32,323 bases of DNA, taken from assembly GCF_937926365.1 (NCBI RefSeq), contig NZ_CALAOH010000069.1, forward strand, positions 1 through 32,323, written 5' to 3'. Below are positions 24,112-30,333 of this stretch, one piece after another. A program made the translations under genes and the position numbers. The stretch's first letter is position 1; every line of letters starts with the position of its first letter. The stretch comes from an uncultured Azohydromonas sp. GTDB taxonomy: Bacteria > Pseudomonadota > Gammaproteobacteria > Burkholderiales > Burkholderiaceae_C. Under the pieces are notes generated by a model. The model did no database searches. It saw only the letters and a program-made list of their open reading frames with translations, and was not told the DNA's origin.

Positions 24112-26750
24112 TGCCCACCTCCGGCCGTCAGCGCCAGCCGGCCCCGTTCGCGGAAATTGGGGTCGTTGGCGAGTTGCGCGATCTCCAGCCGGCCCATGCG
24201 CACCACGCCCTCGGCCAGCGAGGTGGCATTGCCGCCGCCCAGGCGCTCGAAGCGGTCCACCCGCACCGCGTCCACGCCCGGCACCGCCTGCGCCGCCGCC
24301 ACGATGCGGCTGAGGTACACCGGCTCGCCGAAGGAGAAGGCGTCCGGGTGGAACACGCCGCGCCGCCCGTCGGGCAGCAGCCGGTCGGACAGCACCTCGC
24401 GCACCGCGCGCACCACCTCCGCGCGGAGGTAGCCCGGCTTCACGCACAGGTGCAGCTCCACGTCCAGCGGCACCAGGCGCGGCGCGTCCACCTCCAGGTC
24501 GTAGCCGGCCATGCGGAAGCGTTCGAGGTGGCGGCGCAGCCGCGCCTCGAAGGGCGCGTCCACCTCGCCGCCGCCGAGGCGGTCGGCGGTGACGAAGACC
24601 GTGTGCCAGCTGCCCGTCCAGCGGAAGCTCGCGGCGGCGCGCTGCACCTCGGGGCTGCGCTCGGCTGCCGCCGCGTAGTCGGCCGGCGTGACGGCGCGCT
24701 CCTGCGTGCGGAAGGCCTCCGGCGCGTCGCGGCGCGCGGCCTCCACGTCCTCCGGATCGACCCCGCCGGCGGCCGGCATCGGGTTGAGCACGTCGGCGAT
24801 GTCGTCCGCCCCCGGCAGCACGTCCGACGGTTCATACAGCGCGTCATCGAGCACCAGGTGCGCGATGGCCAGGGCCCCGACGTTGCCGGCGCTGCCGTTG
24901 CCGATGCGGTAGCGCGCCTTGAACACCGTGCCCGCGTCCGGCCGCCGGCCGTGTTCGTCGTCGCCGAAGCGCAGCCGCGAGCGGCGGTCGTGCTCGGTCT
25001 CGACCACGAAATGCGCGTCGGCGCCGCGGCTGCCCAGCAGGTCCGGCTCCGGCTCCCAGGTGGCGGTCTCGCCGCTGGCCGCGGTGGCGAGCGTGATGCG
25101 CGGCAGGGCCTCGCGCACCGGCAGCGGCAGCAGTAGCCGCGCCGGCCAGAAGGGCCGGCCCTGCTTGTCGCCGGGCAGGGGCTCCAGCAGCGCGGCCAGG
25201 TCGAAGCCGTGCGTGAGCGGCGCCTCGGCCAGCGTGGGCCGGTAGCGCAGCGGCACCGGCTCGCGCTGGGGCGCGGCGCAGGCGTCGGCCGGGCGCGAGG
25301 CCGGCGCATAGTGCGCCACGGACGGCGCCGGCACCGGCGCCAGCGTCTCCTTGTCCAGGCGGCGGCCGTGGTCGGCCAGCACGAGGTTGCCCAGGGCGAC
25401 GCTGAGCGGCAGCCCCGGCCGCTCGGCCACGCCCAGGCACAGCGTGAAGGGCAGCGCGTCGGCGGCGTCCCAGGCGATGCGCGTGACCTCCAGCGATGGG
25501 TCCGCCGGCTCCGGCTCGCCCGGGGCCCGGGGATCGAAGAGCTTGCCGGACGGGTCGGTGTCGGGCGTCACCGTTACCAGCCGCACCGCCCAGCGGCGCG
25601 TGCGGTCGGCCTCGGCCCGCATCGCCGCGTCGCTGGCGCCGTCCTGGCGCGCCACCGTGGGGCTGCGGAGCTCCTGCAGCACCAGCACGTCGCCCTGACC
25701 CAGTGGCGGGCGCCCGCGCAGCGTGGCCTCGGTGGTGCCGCGCGGCAGGCAGCAGCCCTCGTCGCCCCAGGTGTGGAAGCGCAGTTCGTTGTTGCCGGCA
25801 TGCACGCGTGTCGTGCGCGCGACCTCGAACACCAGCGAGCCCGCGTCCAGCGCCAGCTGCAGGTCGCGCGAGCCCGGCCGCAGCACCTTGGGCACCGCGA
25901 CGCTGCGCGTGAGCAGCTGCGTGCCGCGCGCGACGTCGAAGCTGCCCGCGGCCGGTTGCACCTGCACCCACACGCGCGCGTTGCAGCCCTCGTGCAGCCG
26001 GTAGTCCACCAGCCGGGCATGGCGCCGCACCGAGCTGCGCCGGCGCGCCGTGCCGAGGTAGGCCTCGTTGGCGATGGCGTCCTGCCGGTACGAGAGGTTG
26101 TCGGCCGCATAGGCCAGCAGCTCGACCAGCACCACGCCCAGGTCGGCCGCGGAGCGCTCGCGCCAGTCCGGCACCAGCAGGCTCAGCCGGTCGAGCATGA
26201 GCCGGCGCAGCGTCGGGTAGTCCTTGGCGAGGTAGTCGATGACGGGCGCCGTGACCGCCTCCGGCGGGCAGACGCGCGCCTCGGCGCAGTCGAAGTCCGA
26301 GGGGCACTCCACCTTGAAGGCGAAGCCGATGCGCGAGAGCACGGGGTCGAAGCCGCCGGGTGCCTGCTCGCTGCCGGCGCCGTCCACCAGCGCCAGCGTG
26401 TAGCGGGAGAAATCGCCCTCGCGGTCGGTGCGCACGACCAGCGTGCGCTCCGGCGCGTCGATGCCCGCGGCCAGGCCGGGCTCGGCCTCGGCCGGCAACG
26501 CGTCGGCCGCGGCGGCCCACACGACGCCGATGCCGCGGATGCGCTCGCCCCCGCTGATGCGCACGTTGTCGCGGCCCAGCGTGAAGCCCGCGCGCAGCAG
26601 CCGCACGAACAGCGTGCGCTGGCGCGGCACGCCGGGCGGCGCGGCCTGGTCCAGCACCTCCACGAACTCGATCGCGTTGACGCCGGGCGCGCGCTCGCGC
26701 AGCACCTCCAGCCGGCGCGGCTCGCAGCAGTGGAACGTGGGCGAGGCCAT
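24108..26750 (-). CDS. long gpJ-type baseplate assembly protein 1 (TIGR02243-like), set B
   Basis: This 880-residue protein starts at the ATG at 26750, two bases after the gp25 stop. The N-terminus holds FHCCEPRRLEVLRER and NAIEFVEVLDQ, a common opening in this family. Near residues 175-240 is DYLAKDYPTLRRLMLDRLSLLVPDW, then LGVVLVELLAYAADNLSYRQDAIANEAYL, the classic wedge-helix block. The C-terminal part has TPADYAAAAERSPEVQRAAASFRWTGSWHTVFVTAD, then EARLRRHLERFRMAGYDLEV and LDVELHLCVKPGY, which is the gpJ core. Two cysteine-bearing loops (about 150-163) are seen. It lies between gp25 and the second gpJ-type gene, the usual order. Confidence 0.85.
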   Translation of the reverse strand: MASPTFHCCEPRRLEVLRERAPGVNAIEFVEVLDQAAPPGVPRQRTLFVRLLRAGFTLGRDNVRISGGERIRGIGVVWAAAADALPAEAEPGLAAGIDAPERTLVVRTDREGDFSRYTLALVDGAGSEQAPGGFDPVLSRIGFAFKVECPSDFDCAEARVCPPEAVTAPVIDYLAKDYPTLRRLMLDRLSLLVPDWRERSAADLGVVLVELLAYAADNLSYRQDAIANEAYLGTARRRSSVRRHARLVDYRLHEGCNARVWVQVQPAAGSFDVARGTQLLTRSVAVPKVLRPGSRDLQLALDAGSLVFEVARTTRVHAGNNELRFHTWGDEGCCLPRGTTEATLRGRPPLGQGDVLVLQELRSPTVARQDGASDAAMRAEADRTRRWAVRLVTVTPDTDPSGKLFDPRAPGEPEPADPSLEVTRIAWDAADALPFTLCLGVAERPGLPLSVALGNLVLADHGRRLDKETLAPVPAPSVAHYAPASRPADACAAPQREPVPLRYRPTLAEAPLTHGFDLAALLEPLPGDKQGRPFWPARLLLPLPVREALPRITLATAASGETATWEPEPDLLGSRGADAHFVVETEHDRRSRLRFGDDEHGRRPDAGTVFKARYRIGNGSAGNVGALAIAHLVLDDALYEPSDVLPGADDIADVLNPMPAAGGVDPEDVEAARRDAPEAFRTQERAVTPADYAAAAERSPEVQRAAASFRWTGSWHTVFVTADRLGGGEVDAPFEARLRRHLERFRMAGYDLEVDAPRLVPLDVELHLCVKPGYLRAEVVRAVREVLSDRLLPDGRRGVFHPDAFSFGEPVYLSRIVAAAQAVPGVDAVRVDRFERLGGGNATSLAEGVVRMGRLEIAQLANDPNFRERGRLALTAGGGQ

Positions 26751-26752
26751 GG

Positions 26753-27115
26753 TCAGGGTGCCCCGGTGGAGAAGGTGGCCGTGTGCGCCGTGCCGTCGCG
26801 CAGCACGGCGTAGCGCACGCTCACGCGCAGCACGGACTCGACGGGCTCCACCCGCACCTCGCCCACGGCGATCAGGTGGCCCAGGTGCTGCTGCAGCGAG
26901 GCCTGCACCAGCGCCTGCGTGGTCGCGGCCAGCGCGGTGCTGTTGGGCTCGAACACCAGCGCCTGCAGCCCGCTGCCGAAGTCCGGCCGCATCACGCGCT
27001 CGCCCGGCGAGGTGAACAGCACCTGCTCGATGAGGTCGCGCAGGTGGTCGGCGTCGCCGGTGGCCGCGGTGCGGCCCCGGCCGTCGATGCGGTAGGGAAA
27101 GTCGAGGTGGCTCAT
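26753..27115 (-). CDS. gp25/GPW-type baseplate wedge protein, set B
   Basis: The 120-residue protein starts at the ATG at 27115 with a GGGAG site upstream. It contains the conserved DHLRDLIEQVLFTSPGERVMRPDFGSGL block, which ends in the glycine turn of the family. A helix follows (ATTQALVQASLQQHLGHLI), then the closing strands VRVEPVESVLRVSVRYAV. Its length is typical. It is more standard than the set A gp25, having the 'GER.mrP.FG.gl' motif, which set A replaces with YGSRIYDLIGEP. It precedes the long gpJ-type genes by two bases. Confidence 0.93.
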   Translation of the reverse strand: MSHLDFPYRIDGRGRTAATGDADHLRDLIEQVLFTSPGERVMRPDFGSGLQALVFEPNSTALAATTQALVQASLQQHLGHLIAVGEVRVEPVESVLRVSVRYAVLRDGTAHTATFSTGAP

Positions 27116-27143
27116 CGCGCGCGGCTCCCGTTCATGGCCCGTC

Positions 27144-27461
27144 TCAGGTGGCGAGCACCCGCGTCTGCGAGCCCACCGGCAGCAGCCCCGTGCCGGTGGG
27201 CACGCACACCGCCTGGGCGCTCCAGGTCAGCACCGGGGTGCCGCCCGCGAGCACGCGCGTGGCGGCGCTCACCCACTGCGCCGTGGCGCAGGGCGGATTG
27301 GGCGTGCCGGTCAGCCCGCAGGCCGCCACCGCCCAGGGCGCGGCCTGTGTCACCACGGGCTGCCCCGACACCGCCACGCGCGGGAAAGGCGCGGTGGGTT
27401 GTGCCTGCCCGCCGTGCATGCACAGCACCGAGGCGCCGACGTGGAGAACGGGTGCGGGCAT
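27144..27461 (-). CDS. PAAR-like spike-tip protein
   Basis: The ATG at 27461 gives 105 residues. It opens PAPVLHVGASVLCMHGGQA, then VAVSGQPVVTQAAPWAVAACGL, CATAQWVSAATRVLAGGTPVL and VPTGTGLLPVGSQTRVLAT. This alternation of short beta pieces with Gly turns and scattered Cys/His fits a PAAR-like cone that caps the spike. The canonical PAAR zinc motif is not complete, so this is a relative rather than a standard PAAR. It sits directly after the spike gene (11 bp) and before gp25, where tip proteins belong. A longer reading frame to 27854 exists but starts inside the spike gene and is not real. Confidence 0.75.
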   Translation of the reverse strand: MPAPVLHVGASVLCMHGGQAQPTAPFPRVAVSGQPVVTQAAPWAVAACGLTGTPNPPCATAQWVSAATRVLAGGTPVLTWSAQAVCVPTGTGLLPVGSQTRVLAT

Positions 27462-27472
27462 CGCCGGGCTCC

Positions 27473-27991
27473 CTACACGACGGTCAGCGCGCCGGCGTTG
27501 ATGTCCACGGTGGGGCCGGTCAGGCTGATGACGGCGCCCTTGCCGTTGGAGATCACGATGCCCACGTCGCTGACGGAGATCGTGGCGCCCGTGGCCGTCT
27601 GGATCAGGATGCCGCCCGTGGGGCCGGGCACGTCGCTGATGACGATGCCGTTCTTGAGCATGGTCTGCAGCGTGATGCCGCTCACCGCGGGCGGCACCGT
27701 GCGCGACAGCGCCGGCAGCTCGGCGGCGCTGCCCCAGAAGCCGCCGACCCAGATGGGGAAGTCGGGGTCGCCCTTCTCGAACTCGATCCACACGCCCGCG
27801 CCGATGGGCGGCACCGTGAACAGCCCCGTGTTGATGCCCGCCAGCGGCAGGCACGGCATGGCCCAGCTCGACGGCGCCAGGCCGGCTACGTCGGGCACGA
27901 TGGCCTGGATGCGCCCCTGCTGCATCGGGTCCACGTTGTTGAGCACCGTGCCGCGGTACTTGCCGTAGAAGCGTTGCGGTTCCGTGGGCAT
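27473..27991 (-). CDS. gpV/gp5-type baseplate spike protein, set B
   Basis: The ATG at 27991 has GGGAG upstream and encodes 172 residues. The OB-fold is clear: FYGKYRGTVLNNVDPMQQGRIQAIVPDV, then WAMPCLPLAG, and GAGVWIEFEKGDPDFPIWVGGFWG, the standard 'G..V.veFe.GD...P...G..w' signature. The C-terminal 65 residues form the beta-helix needle (GITLQTMLKNGIVISD, GILIQTATGATISVSDVGIVIS, ISLTGPTVDINAGALTV). The upstream neighbour is the hub and the downstream neighbour is the PAAR-like tip, so the spike assembly is complete. Confidence 0.93.
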   Translation of the reverse strand: MPTEPQRFYGKYRGTVLNNVDPMQQGRIQAIVPDVAGLAPSSWAMPCLPLAGINTGLFTVPPIGAGVWIEFEKGDPDFPIWVGGFWGSAAELPALSRTVPPAVSGITLQTMLKNGIVISDVPGPTGGILIQTATGATISVSDVGIVISNGKGAVISLTGPTVDINAGALTVV

Positions 27992-28034
27992 GTGGGGTTC
28001 TCCCGCGTGAGTGCTTGTCGCGTGCCGTACCCGC

Positions 28035-29162
28035 TCAAGCCGGCACCGCCGGCACGGTGGAGATGAGCGCGTTGCGCGCCAGCTCGAAGCCCTGCTTGTA
28101 GGCGCCGCGGCGGATCTCGTGCGTCACGCGGCTGACGTAGTAGAGGCCGTCGAAGGGCAGGCCCGCGCCGCGCACGCCCACGAGCTGGCGGCTCTTGAGC
28201 AGCCGGCCGTAGCGCGTGACGTCCAGCCGGCCGCGGCCGAACACCGAGTCGCTGTGCCGCGCCACGAAGGCCAGGCCCGTGGCCAGCGCGCCCAGCACCG
28301 ACAGGTGCGCGGTCTCGGTGAGCTGCTCGATGCGCGGCGGCAGTGGCGGCACCAGGCCCAGCGGCGGGTTCATCGGCGTGACGTCGGGAATCGGGATGCC
28401 GATGGGCGCCTTGCTCAGGGGCTCCTGGAAAAACACGATCGGCAGCTTCTTGCGCTCGCGGTCGAACTCGAAGGACAGCTCCTCGACGTTGGTGAGCGCG
28501 TCCATGCCGGTGTTGAGCGCCGGCTGCGGCGCCCCGACGCGGATCTCCGGTCCCCAGTACGCCTTGCTCGTGCCGGGCGCGGGGCCGGGCTCCAGGTAGA
28601 ACACGTAGCCCGCCTGCGCGGCGAGCTGCCGGACGTAGGCGTAGTCGCTGCCCTGCTGCTGCGGAATGCGTTGCGTGGGCAACGGCACCTCGTCGGTGAG
28701 GCTGGGGATCACCATCGGGATCACGCCCAGCGCCGCGTACTTGGCCAGGATCAGCAGCACCCGCGCCGAGGGCGGCATGGCCGGGAAGGGCAGGCCGGGG
28801 ATGTGGATCACGTCCATCAGCGCGCTCAGGTCCTTGCCCTTGACCACCACCTGGCCCACGCCGCCGGCGCCCGGGCGCGTCTCCACGTGGGTGGCCATGC
28901 CGTCGATCAGCGGCTCCACGCGGCCGTCCAGGTTCGCGTGCAGCGCCACGCGCATCAAGGGCACGCCGCCGCCCCCGCCGCTGATGAGGAACAGCGTGCG
29001 CAGCGGCGAGCGCGGCGGCAGCTCGAACTTGAGCTCGAAGCCGCTCTGGGCGTCGCCCGAGCCGTTGTCCACCGTCGCCTCCACCAGCGCGTCGAGCAGC
29101 GCGCGCGGGGCCGGCTGGGGCACCGGGCCGATGTAGAGCGAGAGCTTCACGCCGTTTTGCAT
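28035..29162 (-). CDS. gpD-type baseplate hub protein (VgrG-like), set B
   Basis: This 375-residue protein begins at the ATG at 29162 with GGAAGGA upstream. It contains the hub pattern. FELKFELPPRSPLRTLF and PLMRVALHANLDGRVEPLIDGMATHVE lie near the start, and GQVVVKGKDLSALMDV in the first third. In the middle is SDYAYVRQLAAQAGYVFYLEPG, which is the conserved 'D..fv..la...Gy.fy' block. It ends with GLYYVSRVTHEIRRGAYKQGFELARN, where 'GxY.V..V.H....g.y...f.L.R' marks the C-terminus of CIS hubs. It precedes the spike gene by 43 bp. The 129 bp gap upstream, unusual in this operon, carries the REP-like repeat. Confidence 0.9.
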   Translation of the reverse strand: MQNGVKLSLYIGPVPQPAPRALLDALVEATVDNGSGDAQSGFELKFELPPRSPLRTLFLISGGGGGVPLMRVALHANLDGRVEPLIDGMATHVETRPGAGGVGQVVVKGKDLSALMDVIHIPGLPFPAMPPSARVLLILAKYAALGVIPMVIPSLTDEVPLPTQRIPQQQGSDYAYVRQLAAQAGYVFYLEPGPAPGTSKAYWGPEIRVGAPQPALNTGMDALTNVEELSFEFDRERKKLPIVFFQEPLSKAPIGIPIPDVTPMNPPLGLVPPLPPRIEQLTETAHLSVLGALATGLAFVARHSDSVFGRGRLDVTRYGRLLKSRQLVGVRGAGLPFDGLYYVSRVTHEIRRGAYKQGFELARNALISTVPAVPA

Positions 29163-29291
29163 GGCGATCCTTCCGGCGTGGGCTTCACACCTATCCCACT
29201 GGGTTCTCGAACACTGAAAACCCGTTCGTGCTGACCCTTCGATACCTCAGGGCGAACGGAATCCAGGTTTGAACCGTTCATGGCATCCGTA
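29163..29291. other. intra-operon gap with REP-like repeat
   Basis: A 129-base non-coding gap separates the LysM-like gene and the hub gene in an operon where most gaps are below 45 bases. It contains the palindrome at 29222-29259 and the ribosome binding site of the hub gene (GGAAGGA on the minus strand). No promoter is recognised. Confidence 0.65.
29222..29259. repeat. REP-like palindrome, long form
   Basis: Outer arms CCGTTCG and CGAACGG are perfect, with inner CTGA/TCAG also pairing. The central loop includes cccttcgatacc. The 13697-13719 element has the same arms and a shortened centre. Such elements recur between genes in many high-GC proteobacteria. In the transcript it would form a stem between the LysM-like and hub cistrons. 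Confidence 0.75.
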
Positions 29292-29645
29292 TCAAGTGGC
29301 CGTGGGCACCGGCACGGCGACGCGCGCGCCCGGTGTGTCGGTGAGCTCGAAGGGGTCGGTCACCGCGTTGGCATCGGCGATGCGCCAGTAGGCCAGCGGG
29401 TCGCCCAGCGCGCGCGCGGCCAGCAGCTCCGGCCGCTCGCCCGCGGCCACGGCCAGTTCCGCCGCGACGGCGATGTCGCGCGGCTGCGCGATGAAGCGCC
29501 GCCGCAGGTAAGGGCGGGGCGGCTCGCCGGCCGGCCCGGGGTGCAGCGCCAGCGGCACGCCGAGGTAGCGGCTGGCCGCGTCGAAGGGGCTGCGCGGGAT
29601 CGCGCCCGCGTCGATCAGCATCTGGATGGGGTCGGGGGTGCTCAT
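29292..29645 (-). CDS. LysM / tail protein X-like baseplate protein
   Basis: This 117-residue protein starts at the ATG at 29645, overlapping the previous stop by one base. It has an N-terminal SPFDAASRYLGVPLAL segment. Near residues 50-107 is a LysM/gpX-like region: RRRFIAQPRDIAVAAELAVAAGERPELLAARALGDPLAYWRIADAN in outline, then DTPGARVAVPVPT. The 'GDp..yWrIADAN' motif is typical of P2 gpX and CIS LysM proteins. These bridge the tube end and hub, which matches its position between the tube-type gene and the hub gene. Confidence 0.85.
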   Translation of the reverse strand: MSTPDPIQMLIDAGAIPRSPFDAASRYLGVPLALHPGPAGEPPRPYLRRRFIAQPRDIAVAAELAVAAGERPELLAARALGDPLAYWRIADANAVTDPFELTDTPGARVAVPVPTAT

Positions 29646-30304
29646 CAGGGAAGCGAGTCGATGCCCAGCGCCTGCAGCGTGGCCGTGCCGCCCTGGGCGG
29701 CCAGCGCCTCGCGCGTGCGCAGGTGGGTGAGGAAGATCGAGGCGCCGCGGTGCGCGTAGCCCAGGTCGTCGGTGGACAGCACGCGCAGTCCCAGGCTGAC
29801 CTTGGCGCGCGTCGGGTTGAGCCGCGCGTCGAAAGCCTCCTCGGTGATGGACAGCTCGGTGACGCGCACCGGCGCGACGCGGTTGGCGCTCCAGATGAAC
29901 AGCGTCAGCGGCGCCTCGGCCGGGATGATCTCCAGCGTGCCGCCCGCGGCCTGGGCGTCGATGTCCATGAGCTGCGCGGCGCTGGGGTTGACCAGCGCCT
30001 CCAGCGCCGCGAGCTGCGGCGCGATGCCGTGGCGCACCGTGGCCGGGTGCCGATCGGGGAATTCGAGCTGGTCGGTGGCGTCGATCTCGGCGTCGAGCTT
30101 GATCGACTCGATGGCCGGGCCCTTGAGCCGGAAGGGCATGCCGCGCTCGCCACCGCCTTCGCCGCCGGTGCCCTGCACCTGGTAGCTGCGCGACAGCGTC
30201 TCGGGGTTGTATTGCAGCGCGATCAGGCGCCGCGGCGTGGCGCCGTCGGGGGCCAGCACGACCAGGCCGCCCTTGATCAGCTGGGGAGAGGTGCTCAGGC
30301 TCAT
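29645..30304 (-). CDS. CIS tube-type baseplate protein
   Basis: This 219-residue protein matches the N-terminal domain of contractile-injection-system tube proteins (Afp7/Pvc7-like). It opens LIKGGLVVLAPDGATPRRLIALQYNPETLSRSYQV, with the tell-tale 'f.yNPetl..sy' block near residues 28-40. Then FRLKGPAIESIKLDAEIDATDQLE follows, and near the middle PLTLFIWSANRVAPVRVTELSITEEAFDARLNPTRAKVSLGL, the conserved strand set. It is expected to form the terminal tube or tube-to-baseplate ring. The ATG at 30304 is 29 bp after the preceding stop. Its stop overlaps the LysM-like ATG, so coupling is likely. Confidence 0.9.
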   Translation of the reverse strand: MSLSTSPQLIKGGLVVLAPDGATPRRLIALQYNPETLSRSYQVQGTGGEGGGERGMPFRLKGPAIESIKLDAEIDATDQLEFPDRHPATVRHGIAPQLAALEALVNPSAAQLMDIDAQAAGGTLEIIPAEAPLTLFIWSANRVAPVRVTELSITEEAFDARLNPTRAKVSLGLRVLSTDDLGYAHRGASIFLTHLRTREALAAQGGTATLQALGIDSLP

Positions 30305-30333
30305 GGCGGGTCTCGTGGCTGCGGTGGCCGGGC

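Noticed and set aside
21523..24432. 969-residue plus-strand open frame opposite the long gpJ-type gene
   Set aside because: It is antisense to a well-supported baseplate protein and is His/Arg/Gly-rich with no domains.
27112..27854. Longer minus-strand frames around the PAAR-like gene
   Set aside because: They start inside the spike gene or in the wrong frame. The short ATG at 27461 gives a protein with a clear recurring pattern.
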